In this document: positions 27,209 through 36,731 of the stretch, piece by piece | How the letters are laid out: each line of letters starts with the position of its first letter | Numbering within the stretch: position 1 is the stretch's first letter | Assembly (NCBI GenBank): GCA_963835555.1 | Contig: CAWIGC010000039.1 | Coordinates: 124,001-188,000 of the forward strand | Reading direction: 5' to 3' | DNA from: Sulfopaludibacter sp963835555 | Lineage (GTDB): Bacteria > Acidobacteriota > Terriglobia > Bryobacterales > Bryobacteraceae | DNA: 64,000 nucleotides | Notes under the pieces: generated by a model | The model's input: only the letters and a program-made list of their open reading frames with translations | Told to the model about the DNA's origin: nothing | Database searches by the model: none | Program-made: the position numbers and the translations under genes

Positions 27209-27711
27209 GGGTTTGGGCTCTGCTGCTGGCCGCGCTTTCGGGATGCGGCTATCACGTGGCCGGACATGCCGACCTCATGCCCAAAACCGTCAAGACCATC
27301 TCCGTAGAGGCATTCAGCAACCCCACTACCCGCTTCGAAATCGCGCGCATGCTGCCCGAAGATGTGACCCGCGAGTTCATCTCGCGCACCCGCTACCAGA
27401 TTATCTCCGACCCCACCCAAGCCGATGCCGTCCTGAAAGGCGCCGTCACCAACTACGCCGCCTACCCCACCGTGGTCGATCCGGCCAGCGGACGCGCCAC
27501 CGGCGTACAGGTGATTGTCAGTATGCAGATCACCCTCACCGAGCGCGCCACCGGCAAAGTGCTGTACCAGCGCAACAGTTTCGAGTTCCGTGAACGGTAC
27601 ACCATCTCTATTAACCCGCAGGCCTATTTCGACGAGAGCGGCACCGCCATGGCGCGCGTCAGCAAAGACGCCTCGCGCAGCATCGTCACCGCCATTCTGG
27701 AGAATTTTTGA
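27205..27711 (+). CDS. LptE-like LPS-assembly lipoprotein
   Basis: The protein has 168 residues. A lipoprotein signal (MRVWALLLAALSGC, lipobox LSGC, Cys at 14) is followed by GYHVAGH, matching the CGYH start of LptE. The middle (ISVEAFSNPTTRFEIARML, ADAVLKGAVTNYAAYP, QITLTERATGKVLYQR) fits the LptE fold. LptE plugs the LptD barrel and helps place lipopolysaccharide in the outer membrane. The ATG at 27205 overlaps the previous stop and gives the lipobox; an upstream extension to 27130 would destroy the signal. It lies directly before holA, as lptE does in many genomes. Confidence 0.85.
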   Translation: MRVWALLLAALSGCGYHVAGHADLMPKTVKTISVEAFSNPTTRFEIARMLPEDVTREFISRTRYQIISDPTQADAVLKGAVTNYAAYPTVVDPASGRATGVQVIVSMQITLTERATGKVLYQRNSFEFRERYTISINPQAYFDESGTAMARVSKDASRSIVTAILENF

Positions 27712-27713
27712 GC

Positions 27714-28763
27714 ATGACTCCGGCGCAACTGCAGGCGCGCATCCGCAAGGGCGCCATTCCGCCCGCTTTACTGCTGCTGGGTCCGGAAGCCTACGAGCGG
27801 CGCCGGCTCAAAGACGCGCTCTTGGCCACTGTTCCCGAAGGCTCCGTCACCTATCACGACCTGGCCGAACTGGCCCTGGCCGAAGTTCTGGACGATGCCC
27901 GCGCGCTCTCGCTTTTTGCCGCCGAGCGGCTCATCTGGGTGGTGAACGGCGAAGCCGCCCTGCCGCGAGGCCGCGCCATCGACGACGATTCCGAAGGCGA
28001 ATCCGGCGGCGTCTCCGATGCCGCCCCCCTGGCCGCGTATCTGAAGGATCCGACCCCCGGCACGGTGCTGGTATTCGAGGCCGCCCGCTTCGATTTCGAA
28101 GGCGAAGACAAACGCAAGCAGGATCGCGTGCGCAAGTTCTATTCGGCCATTCAGGACGTGGTGGAACTGCGCCGCATCCCGGCCCACGAAGCCCGCCAGG
28201 AGGCCGAATCGCTGGTGCGCGCCGCCGGCTTTCGCATCGATCCCGACGCACTCGATCTGCTGGTGGAAGCGCTGGGCGCGGATGTCTCGCGGATCGCCGT
28301 GGAAATCGAAAAACTGGCGTTGTTCGCCGGCAACCGTCCCGTGGGCGTGGACGATATCGCCGCCCTCGTGCCCGATGCCCGCGCCACCAACGTGTTCGCC
28401 CTGGTGAATGCGCTGGGCCGCCGCGACCGCGCCCGCTCCCTGGAAATTCTGGATACCCTGACCCGCGACGGCGAATACCTGCCGCTCGCCCTGGCCTTCC
28501 TCTCCACGCAATTCCGCATGGCGCTGGTGGCTCGCGAAGCCGGCCTCAAAAGCGCCTCGCAGATTCAGGGACACTTCACCAAAATGGGGGTTCCGATGTG
28601 GGGCCAGCGCGCCGAGCAGGTCTATCAAACGGTCGCAAAGTTCGGCAGACCGCAACTCCAACGCGCCATGAAACTGATTTACGAGGCGGACAAAGGACTA
28701 CGCGACGCGCGGCCGGACGACCGCATCGTCATGGAGCGCTTCATTCTGCAACTGGTGGGATGA
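27714..28763 (+). CDS. holA: DNA polymerase III delta subunit
   Basis: HolA opens the sliding clamp in the clamp-loader complex. The protein has 350 residues, close to the usual 340. Typical features are PPALLLLGPEAYERRRLKDAL (about 14-34), FAAERLIWVVNGE, GTVLVFEAARFDFEGEDKRK, DPDALDLLVEALGADVSRIA, EIEKLALFAG and VFALVNALGRRDRARSLEI. A TTG six bases upstream is better spaced from the GGAG site and could be the start instead. The gene ends three bases before the convergent rpsT, an arrangement also seen elsewhere. Confidence 0.93.
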   Translation: MTPAQLQARIRKGAIPPALLLLGPEAYERRRLKDALLATVPEGSVTYHDLAELALAEVLDDARALSLFAAERLIWVVNGEAALPRGRAIDDDSEGESGGVSDAAPLAAYLKDPTPGTVLVFEAARFDFEGEDKRKQDRVRKFYSAIQDVVELRRIPAHEARQEAESLVRAAGFRIDPDALDLLVEALGADVSRIAVEIEKLALFAGNRPVGVDDIAALVPDARATNVFALVNALGRRDRARSLEILDTLTRDGEYLPLALAFLSTQFRMALVAREAGLKSASQIQGHFTKMGVPMWGQRAEQVYQTVAKFGRPQLQRAMKLIYEADKGLRDARPDDRIVMERFILQLVG

Positions 28764-28766
28764 AGT

Positions 28767-29033
28767 CTACGCCTGCAGCGCTTTTACGCGCAGATGCAGC
28801 TTGCTCTTGTAGCGGGCGGCAGTGTTCTTCTTGATGATCCCCCGCTTCGCCGAACGGTCGATCAATGAAAATGTCTTGGGAAGCAACTCGCCGGCAGCCT
28901 TGGCATCTTTCGATGTAATGGCGCGCCGCATGGCGCGAATGCCATGGCGCAACGTGCTCTTGTTCTGGCGGTTGAATTCCGTACGCCGTTCGGTCTGACG
29001 CACCCGCTTGAGTGCCGAATAAGTATTGGCCAT
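28767..29033 (-). CDS. rpsT: 30S ribosomal protein S20
   Basis: The protein has 88 residues, highly basic, with the S20 pattern: MANTYSALKRVRQTERRTEF, RQNKSTLRHGIRAMRRAI, then DRSAKRGIIKKNTAARYKS and KLHLRVKAL. S20 binds the 5' domain of 16S rRNA early in small-subunit assembly. It is monocistronic, as usual, with a plausible promoter upstream and a convergent neighbour (holA). Confidence 0.97.
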   Translation of the reverse strand: MANTYSALKRVRQTERRTEFNRQNKSTLRHGIRAMRRAITSKDAKAAGELLPKTFSLIDRSAKRGIIKKNTAARYKSKLHLRVKALQA

Positions 29034-29072
29034 CTTTACTAAATCTAATCCTTACAGAGTCTTTGAGTCTTT

Positions 29073-29102
29073 AGAATAGCGCAAGGGGCGGGATCGGGGC
29101 AA
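29073..29102 (-). promoter_or_regulatory. Putative promoter of rpsT
   Basis: Read on the minus strand, TTGCCC (29097-29102) and TATTCT (29073-29078) are 18 bases apart. Each matches the vegetative consensus at four of six positions. The leader to the rpsT ATG would be about 32 bases. Confidence 0.4.
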
Positions 29103-29123
29103 CTGGGGGTAGCGCCTTGGAAG

Positions 29124-29765
29124 TCAGTCCCGTTCATCCCCTTCCTCAAGCCTTGCCTGCTCGATCTCGCGCGCCAGCACCTTCAGGTCTGGTCCGCCGG
29201 AACGGAGATCGGTAACGAAGCCGTCCGCGTCGATTCCGTGCTCTTCCAGGGCCAGCAGCAGATCCTCGACGTGAAGGGGGGCCGTCTTACCCTTAGCGCC
29301 TTCTTCTCCTTTCAACGACGCCCGCAACTCGCGTGCCTCCCGCACCCCTTCAGACGATTTCCGCGCAGCCGCTAATCGAAACCACGCGTAAGCCTCGATT
29401 AGCTTGCCGGCATTGAACCGGATGACGCCCATACCGACCATGGCGTCCGTATCGGCGCCTTCGGCCGCCGCGAGCATCCACTTTTCAGCCTCCACCACGT
29501 CCAGTTTGACGCCGTAGCCATAGTAGTAGAGACGGGCCAGGCAGAACTGGGCGCGCGGGAGCCGCCCCTGCCACGCGGCGAGCCGGTACCATCTTGCCGC
29601 GCTGCGGTATGCCTTTTCCCTTTCAAAGACCTCCCCCAGGAGGTGCTGCGCTTCGGCATGGCCCTTCTTGGCCGCGTAGGTCAGGCGCTTCTTGGCTTCA
29701 GGGATGTCGTTGAATTGGTAGGCAACCTTGCCCTGCGTGAACGGATCCATAGGTTCTGAGGCCAC
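29124..29765 (-). CDS. Sel1-repeat protein
   Basis: The protein has 213 residues. It contains four or more Sel1/TPR-like repeats: AKKRLTYAAKKGHAEAQHLL, AARWYRLAAWQGRLPRAQFC, AEKWMLAAAEGADTDAMVGM and AYAWFRLAAARKSSEGVREA. Each has the A..W..LAA..G pattern. A charged C-terminal tail follows (HVEDLLLALEEHGIDAD). No signal peptide is visible, so it is probably cytoplasmic and serves as a protein-binding scaffold; the partner is unknown. The start may be the GTG at 29765 or the ATG at 29750 (MDPFTQGK); neither has a clear ribosome binding site. Confidence 0.8.
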   Translation of the reverse strand: MASEPMDPFTQGKVAYQFNDIPEAKKRLTYAAKKGHAEAQHLLGEVFEREKAYRSAARWYRLAAWQGRLPRAQFCLARLYYYGYGVKLDVVEAEKWMLAAAEGADTDAMVGMGVIRFNAGKLIEAYAWFRLAAARKSSEGVREARELRASLKGEEGAKGKTAPLHVEDLLLALEEHGIDADGFVTDLRSGGPDLKVLAREIEQARLEEGDERD

Positions 29766-29916
29766 CGAGGAAACGGTTGTTGCGGCCCCCGGGCCAACTG
29801 AGGTAAGTTTCAGAATCGCAGACGGGCCGCAAGGGAGTCAACCGCGGGAAGGCGGTAGATTTCCTTCTTTCGATTCCCTGCCCCCGCCAGTGCTATCCTC
29901 TGACTAAGGTACCTGG

Positions 29917-30774
29917 ATGCGTCTGCGGAAGGTTTTCGGGCGGGTGGCTGGCTGCCTCGTATTCCTGAGCGCGCTCTACGCCTTCCAGCGTCCCTTCCGC
30001 GAACTTCCCGGCGTCGAATATCCGCTGGGCGACATTCCGCTTCCCCGCGACTACCAGGAAAAGACGGAGTGGGCCTTCGCCCGCCTGATGTTTCCGCCTG
30101 GCCCCCTCAACGGCTACCAGGGCCGCGACTACCCGTGGCGCGAAGGCAATTCGCTCTGGAGTCAGGATTATCCGCGCGCCGACCGGCACTTCTCCCTGGC
30201 CGTCCGCCGCCTCACCCGCGTGCATGTCCGCTCCGTGGAACAATTGGTGGATCTCGATCAGGGCGACGCCTACGATTGGCCCTGGCTGTACGCCGTGCAG
30301 GTGGGCGAATGGGGCCTCACCGATAAGCAGGGCCAGGAACTCCGCGAATACTGCCTGCGCGGCGGCTTCTTTATGGCCGACGACTTCCATACCACTTCCG
30401 AATGGAACGAATTCGCCACCCGCATGCAGAAAGCGTTTCCCGATCATCCCATCGTGGACGTGCCCGATTCCGACCCCATCTATCACACCGTCTACGACGT
30501 CGTCGATAAGCTGCAATTGCCCGGCTGGGCGCACCTCCGCCGCGGCTATAAAGACAGCGTCCCCATCCTCGGCATCTATAACGACCTCAGCGGGAAGGGC
30601 GCGCACTGGCGCGGCATCTACGATGACAAAGGTCGGCTAATGGTCGCCATTTCGTACAATTCCGACGTCGGCGACGCCTGGGAATATGCCGACGACCCGC
30701 GCTATCCCGCGAATTTGGCCGACCAGGCCATCCGCTTGGGCGTCAATTACATTATTTACGCCATGACTCACTAG
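29917..30774 (+). CDS. Exported DUF4159-domain protein
   Basis: The protein has 285 residues with an N-terminal signal or anchor (VFGRVAGCLVFLSALYAFQ). The rest matches DUF4159 proteins: EWAFARLMFPPG, the Tyr/Trp-rich GRDYPWREGNSLWSQDYP, then REYCLRGGFFMADDFH, DSDPIYHTVYDV and NLADQAIRLGVNYIIYAMTH. DUF4159 proteins adopt a glutamine-amidotransferase-like fold and usually occur with MoxR/DUF58 genes, which are not present here. The function is unknown. The last 23 bases overlap the convergent stress-like gene. Confidence 0.8.
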   Translation: MRLRKVFGRVAGCLVFLSALYAFQRPFRELPGVEYPLGDIPLPRDYQEKTEWAFARLMFPPGPLNGYQGRDYPWREGNSLWSQDYPRADRHFSLAVRRLTRVHVRSVEQLVDLDQGDAYDWPWLYAVQVGEWGLTDKQGQELREYCLRGGFFMADDFHTTSEWNEFATRMQKAFPDHPIVDVPDSDPIYHTVYDVVDKLQLPGWAHLRRGYKDSVPILGIYNDLSGKGAHWRGIYDDKGRLMVAISYNSDVGDAWEYADDPRYPANLADQAIRLGVNYIIYAMTH

Positions 30775-31528
30775 AGCGATCGCAGAAATGCCGGCCGCGC
30801 TCGTAGCCGTGGCGAAACGCTTTGGAATCCCAGGTATCCGGGTACGACCACTTGAGGCAATCGGCCGCTTCGTCTACGGTCTTCCCGCGGCACGGCCGGC
30901 GGAGCGCCGCTTCGAAACCCTGCCGGTACGGACCCTGGTCCAACTCGAAGTTCTCGCCCAGCGCCTCATAATGCGTTCGCTCGTCATCCCGAAGACCCAG
31001 CCACCAGTCTTCATGCGCTGCGTCCAGGCTTTCCGCGCCAGCGTCTTTCATCACCGTTTCCGCACGCTGTTTTTCCTTGTCGTCGTTGACGAAGGCGAAG
31101 AGTACCGACCGGCCTTGCCGGAGCGCGTCTTCATAGAAATACAACTCATCGGAAGGGATGCCTTCGGTGCTCTCGACATCGCCCCGGCTGCCGAGTTCGG
31201 CGCCGGCCGCCAGGCCGCCCACGCCCAGCAGGGCCGCGCCGGCAATCCCGACGGCAATCACGGGCCCCACACCCGGAATCAGCGCCGTGGCCGCCACGCC
31301 CAGTTCGAACCCGCCCGCCATGCCGACGGCCGCGCCCACCACGCCTCCGATCGCCGCGCCCACACCAGGCTGTTCGGTGTCCGACGTGCCGATGGAGTGA
31401 ATCTCCTTTTCACTGTCACCGGGGTAGAGCAGGCTCACTTGTTCCGCCGGGAACCCGGAGTTCCTCAATTCCACCGCTGCCGTTCGGGCCACTTCACGAG
31501 AGCGAAAAACACCAGCCACAGTTTCCAT
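30752..31528 (-). CDS. YflT/GSP17M-like stress protein with glycine-zipper membrane segment
   Basis: The protein has 258 residues from the ATG at 31528. The N-terminal part (ETVAGVFRSREVARTAAVE, then LRNSGFPAEQVSLLYPGD) resembles the general-stress protein 17M (YflT) domain. About residues 68-110 are a Gly/Ala-rich hydrophobic stretch (AAIGGVVGAAVGMAGGFELG, then VAATALIPGVGPVIAVGIAG) of glycine-zipper type. The C-terminal 100 residues (EDWWLGLRDDERTHYEALGE and following) are unlike the domain and not recognised. A TTG at 31558 could extend the protein by ten residues. A role in stress response is inferred only from the N-terminal domain. Confidence 0.7.
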   Translation of the reverse strand: METVAGVFRSREVARTAAVELRNSGFPAEQVSLLYPGDSEKEIHSIGTSDTEQPGVGAAIGGVVGAAVGMAGGFELGVAATALIPGVGPVIAVGIAGAALLGVGGLAAGAELGSRGDVESTEGIPSDELYFYEDALRQGRSVLFAFVNDDKEKQRAETVMKDAGAESLDAAHEDWWLGLRDDERTHYEALGENFELDQGPYRQGFEAALRRPCRGKTVDEAADCLKWSYPDTWDSKAFRHGYERGRHFCDRSSESWRK

Positions 31529-31599
31529 ACCGTTAGTGAAGTGCACGTGACTGGCCAATCTTCAATGTAAAGCGGAATACACTTGCGGATTCGACAGGC

Positions 31600-32335
31600 T
31601 CATGGCTCATTTCCTGGCCGGGCCGGTTTTCGCCCGTTAGGGTTTCGTTGAACGTGGAGTTGATAGATCCGGTCTGTTGAGCAAACACTCTCCGTATAAA
31701 TCCAGTATCGATCGCCATAGCTGGCTACAACCTGATTCAAGGCCGTCAAGAGCGTCACGTTCTCAAGCTTCCATTCCTGACCTTTCGGGAGTGGCTCCGG
31801 AACTCCGTTCACCACGCGCGGTGGCGCTTGCAATCCTCCTCTGTCCTGCAGGCTCCCCTTGATCGATACTTCGGCAAGGCGTCGCTTCACGGCGCTCGAT
31901 TGAAAAAGACGTTCCGCGCTGACAATAGGCACTTCGCTTGTATTCCATGCAACATGTTCGATCTGAACGTCCATTACCGCGGGCAGGCCTGGTTTTGGGA
32001 GGAAGTTGATTACTCCATCACGGACAGTCCAATAGTTGTTCGGGAACGCCCCGGCCACCGCATCGAGTGCCCTCGAAACCGAAAAGCCCGACGGAACGCT
32101 CACTGTGCTATGAGCCTCATCCTCACAACCGCGGGTAAATATCGCACCGCCCGGATGAGAGCTAATCCCGAGAATCTCCCCAAACACCCCGCTCGCGGGC
32201 TGAAGTACGGCTGACACATCGCGCGAGATATGTTTGGTCTAACTCAGCCCTAGTCACTTGACGCAGTTGCAGAGTAAGCGCTACGGAAGACAGTCCAAGG
32301 AGAGCAATTAGGGTCGCTATGCCATGCTTAAACAT
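31600..32335 (-). CDS. Exported hypothetical protein, frameshifted near 32220
   Basis: The long frame (31600-32217) starts inside a protein with no proper start. On the same strand the ATG at 32335 has a good GGAGAAGG site and encodes a clear signal peptide (MFKHGIATLIALLGLSSVA). Removing one base in the GCGCG run at 32218-32226 joins the two into 244 residues reading TYL, then DVSAVLQPASGVFGEILG. The mature part resembles short secreted proteins with secretin/STN-like halves (FSVSRALDAVAG, YWTVRDGVINFLP, WKLENVTLLTALNQVVASYG); I do not recognise a family with certainty. Function unknown. Confidence 0.6.
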
Positions 32336-32393
32336 TCGGAGCCTTCTCCTGGTCCTCCCGGTCTGATCGCTGCAACATGCAGGCTATCAATTC

Positions 32394-35322
32394 TTAATTC
32401 TTTTCGGCCGGCGGCGTTATGGCCTTGCCGGCCTCTTCCAAAGAGTCCTTCATTTTCAGCAGCGGAATGCCTTCTTCCATCCACTTCGGCGCGGGCTTGT
32501 CCATCAGGTAGTGGTCGAAGAATTCCTTCATCCGGACGGTGTAGTCCTTCATGTTTTCCGGCTTGCGCAGGCCGTGATTTTCGCCTTTGTATTCCAGCAT
32601 CATCACCGGCTTGCCCATCCGCCGCAGCGTGTTGAAGTACTCGATGCCCTGTGTCCGATCCACCGCGCCGTCCTTATCGTTGTGCAGAATCATCAGCGGC
32701 GTGTGCACGTTCTTCGCGTGATACACCGGCGAGTTGCGAATGTAGGCTTCCATGTTGTCCCAATAGCCGCCGGTGAACCGGCCCTGGCTGCTTTCGAAGA
32801 TCGGCATGATTCGCGCCGCCGGTGTTCCAGTAGATCAGGCTGTACATGCCGACCATGTCGGTCAGCGGAGCGCCCGCCACGGCGGCGTGGAAGATGTCCG
32901 TCTGCGTCACCAGGAACGCCGTCTGATATCCGCCCCACGAATGGCCGTGAATCCCGACCTTCTGCGCGTCCACGACGCCGGTGGCGATCGCCGCCTTCAC
33001 CGCCGGCACCACGCAAGCCACCGCCGACATGCCGGGTCGTTCACCTTATAAACGATATCCGGCTCCAGCACCGCGTAACCGTTGCTGGTGTAATGCGGCG
33101 ATGTTGAAGCCGTTGTATCCCGGCTGCGGATAGTTGTTGGCGCATCTGCGATAGCTTCTCGTAGATGTAGACCAGCGTCGGATACTTCTTGCCTGCTTCG
33201 TAATTCGCCGGCAGCCACAGCGCGGCCTGCAGTTTCTCGCCGCGCGTGCTGGTGTAGTCCACCAGCCGGACGCCGCTCGTCCACAGAAAATCCTTCTGCT
33301 GCGGATTGGCGTCGGTCACCTTCTCGCCCGTGCGCCAGCGTCGCGTCCGCCACGTAGAAATCGGGATACTCTTTGGCGGTTTCGCGCGTGTACAAGTACA
33401 TGTCGGCCTTCTTCGCCTTCATCAACTGGGTGAAGGCGGCGTCGTCCCATTGCAGCATGCGGATCGCCGGGCTTGCCGGGCTCGATCACGCCGATGCCGC
33501 CCTTCTTGGTCCACTCGCCGTACACCGGCACATAGATCGGCGCGGAAAGGTCGATCCCCTTTTCTTCGGGATCCAGGCGGAACGGGCGCTGGTAGCGGAT
33601 CTTGTCCTTCTTGCCGTTGACCGTCAGGTTCCCGCCCTGCCGCCGTCGACCGGCACTTTCCAGATGTCCCAGCCGTCGCTCAGCAGCACCGCGGCACTGT
33701 CCTTGGTCCAGCCGTACGATTGCGTCGGCGGCTTCACCACATTGTGATCGTCTTCCGGTATCCCAGAAGGTGGACGGGATCTGTTTGGTGAGTTCGGTGG
33801 ATTTGCCGCTCTCCATGTCGTAGGCGAAGAAGACGCCGTCGTCGTAATAGAGGAAGCGCGTGCCGTCCGGGCGACGCGGCCATCACGTGCGCCGCCTTGC
33901 GCAGCGCCAGCTTGCGCTCGCCGGTCGCGAGGTTCACCACGTAGACATCCTGATAGTGCCGGCCGTCCAGATTGCCCGTTAATTCGTACTCGCGGATGTC
34001 CACGCCCATGAGCGAACTTCTGCTCCGGAGTGACGCTCACCTGGCGCAGAGAGTCGTCCGCCAGCCGCAGGAATTTCTTCTCGGTCGGGAAAATAGGCGG
34101 CCAGGAAGCTGAAATTCTTGTCGGCGGTCTCCTGCACCTGCTGCTGCGATTGCAGGCGCGGATCCTTGTAGTGCCATAACACCAGCGACGGCTTGTCCTC
34201 TTCCGGCGGCGCCGGGCGCGGCGGAGCGGCGGCGGTGTCTCCCTCGGTTGGCGCGGCGTCGCGCGCGCCCGGCTTTTTGGGCTTCACCTCGTGCAACCCG
34301 AACACCAGCCCGGAAAGATCCTGCCGCCACGCGGCGGCGCGCGCCGATGCCACCGTCATACCGGCGGGAAAGCTCTTATCGTCCTTCGGATCGAACACCA
34401 CCTTGGTCGGCTTGGCGGCGTGCAGATCCTTGAACGCGACCACGCTGTACAGCTTGTCCTCGAAGCCCTTGTCCTCCACGCCCTTGAGCGCCGTGAAGGC
34501 GTCGCCCTTCTCGGTCCACGCCAGGCTCTTGTAGACTGCCGTCCCGCTATCCAGCGGAAGCACCTGTCCCGAGTCCAGGTTTTCCAGGGCCACGCCGTTG
34601 CCGGCCTTATCCTGCGCATCGATGATCCAGGCCAGCGCGTCGCCCTTCTTGTTGAAGGCGAATTCGGACACGTTGCCCACGTTCATTTCGCTGCCGCCGG
34701 CCAGGTCGTACAGCAGCAGATCGCTGCCCGAAGGCCGCTCGGGCGGAGTAGCGCCGCCGGGCGGAGTCGCCGCCGCATTGCCGCCGCCCGCGGGTGCGTC
34801 GGCGCCGAAGCGGTGCACCGCCAGCACGCTGGATTTCTCGCCTGAAAACGCGAAGCGCCGGGCTTTTTCGAACTCCACCTTCTTTCCCGTGGCCAGTTCC
34901 ACCAGCACGGCCTTGGGATGGATGGTGCGGCGCTGCGCCTTCATGCGTTTGGCATCGCGCGTCAGAGGGTACGCCGGGAAAACCACCCACTTGGAATCTT
35001 CCGAGAACTCGGGACCGCCCGCCGCCGCTCCCGCCGCGGCCGCTCCCCTCCCCGGCGCGCCACCGCCGGCCGGCGCGGGCGAAGAGGCTGTCCGGTCGCC
35101 GGCCGGGTACCGCTCTTCCTTGCCCGTCTTGAGGTTGCGCACCACCACCTCGGCATTGCCTTCCGCCGGCGCTATGCGGTACGCAAACCATTCGCCGTTG
35201 GCCGAAACCACCGGCGCCTGAATGCGCTTCCAGCTCAAAATGTCCGCGAGTTGCAGAGGCTTCTGCGCCTGTCCAAACGCACCGAACGCAAGCAGGGTGA
35301 GAAAGAGAATCCGGCTCTTCAT
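32394..35322 (-). pseudogene. Exported S9-family (DPP-IV/acylaminoacyl-type) peptidase with eleven indels
   Basis: The corrected reading is about 973 residues. A signal peptide (MKSRILFLTLLAFGAFGQA) leads into a beta-propeller with Gly/Ala/Pro-rich inserts (APAGGGAPGRGAAAAGAAAG). The C-terminal hydrolase has nucleophile GHSWGGYQ, Asp in LHNDKDGAV and His in GENHGLRKPE. The first 410 residues (35322 to 34090) and the last 138 (32807 to 32394) are clean. Between 34089 and 32807 eleven one-base indels break the frame, nine extra and two missing bases, near 34087, 34012, 33870, 33756, 33636, 33465, 33328, 33143, 33092, 33033 and 32810. No nonsense substitution is needed to explain the breaks and the net change restores a multiple of three. 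Either the consensus is poor here or the gene is very freshly damaged. Confidence 0.8.
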
Positions 35323-35375
35323 ATAGGCCGGATCGTATCACAAAGCACCCGGCGCGGGACCGCCGGAGCCGCCTT

Positions 35376-36731
35376 CTACTTATCTTCCTCAGGCTTCTTC
35401 GCGCCCTCGGAAAGCAGCGGCATCGAGCCTCCGCTGGCGGGATTGAGCAGGCCGGTCTTGGTGTATAGCAGCAGCTTGTCGCGCGTGTCGGTGATGTCCA
35501 GGTGCCGCATGGTGAGCTGCCCGATGCGGTCCTGCGGCGAGAACGTCGATTCGCCTTTTTCCATGGTCAGCCGCTCCGGCTTGTACGTGAGGTTCGGACT
35601 GGTCGTATCGAGGATCGAATAATCGTTGCCGCGCCGGAGTTCCACGCGTGACTTCGCCGGTGATGGCGCGCGCCACCCACCGCTGCGCGGTCTCCCGCAG
35701 CATCATGGATTGCGAATCGAACCAGCGGCCCTGATACAGCAGGCGGCCCAGCCGGAGTCCGTTCATGCGGTACTGCTCGATGGTGTCCTCGTTGTGGATT
35801 CCGGTCACCAGCCGTTCGTATCCGATGAAAAGCAGCGCCAGCCCCGGAGCTTCGTAAATCCCGCGGCTCTTGGCTTCGATGATGCGGTTTTCGATCTGAT
35901 CGGACATGCCCAGCCCGTGGCGCCCGCCGATGGCATTCGCCTCCAGCACCAGTTGCACCGGGTCGTCATACGTCACGTGGTTGAGCGCCACCGGCTGGCC
36001 CTCTTCGAACCGGATGGTGACCACTTCCGGCTTGAATCGGCCACATCGTCGCGCCAGAAGGGCACGCCCATGATCGGCTCGACGATCTTGACGCCTTTAT
36101 CCAGATGCTCCAGGTCCTTGGCTTCGTGCGTCGCGCCCCAGATATTGGAATCGGTCGAGTACGCTTTCTCCACGCTCATCTTGTAGGTGAGACCGCTGCG
36201 GATCATGTACTCGGACATTTCCTTGCGCCCGCCCAGCTCATCGATGAAAGCCTGGTCGAGCCACGGCTTGTAGATGCGCAGCGCCGGATTGGCCAGCAGG
36301 CCGTAGCGGTAGAAGCGCTCGATATCGTTGCCTTTGAAGGTGCTGCCGTCGCCCCAGATGTGGACGTCGTCTTCCTTCATGGCGATCACCAGCATGGTGC
36401 CGGTGACGGCGCGGCCGATCGGCGTGGTGTTGAAGTAGTGTACGCCGGCCGTCGAGATGTGGAACGCGCCCGCCTGCAGCGCCGCGATGCCTTCCGCTAC
36501 CAGTTGCTTGCGGCAATCGATCAGGCGCGCCTTTTCGGCGCCGTACTGCAGGGCGCGGCGCGGAATCTCGTCGTAATCGGGCTCATCGGGCTGGCCCAGA
36601 TTGGCGGTGTAGGAATAGGGAATGGCGCCCTTGGCGCGCATCCAATGGATGGCGGCGCTGGTATCGAGTCCGCCGGAGAAAGCCAGGCCTACTTTTTCGC
36701 CCTCAGGCAGCTTCTGCAGAATGTTTCCCAT
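35376..36731 (-). CDS. argG: Argininosuccinate synthase, E. coli-type, two indels
   Basis: ArgG joins citrulline and aspartate with ATP in arginine synthesis. Corrected, the protein has 451 residues (E. coli: 447) and follows it closely: GLAFSGGLDTSAAIHWM (ATP loop), YTANLGQPDEPDYDEIPRRA, HYFNTTPIGRAVTGTMLV, GDGSTFKGNDIERFYRYG, GGRHGLGMSDQIENRIIEA and YKPERLTMEKGE. One base is missing near 36035 (FWRDDVA to VVTIRFEEG) and one is extra near 35646 (GEVT to ELRRGNDYSI). Both breaks lie in conserved sequence, so error is likelier than decay. The start overlaps the end of the upstream MFS gene by 29 bases. Confidence 0.92.
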
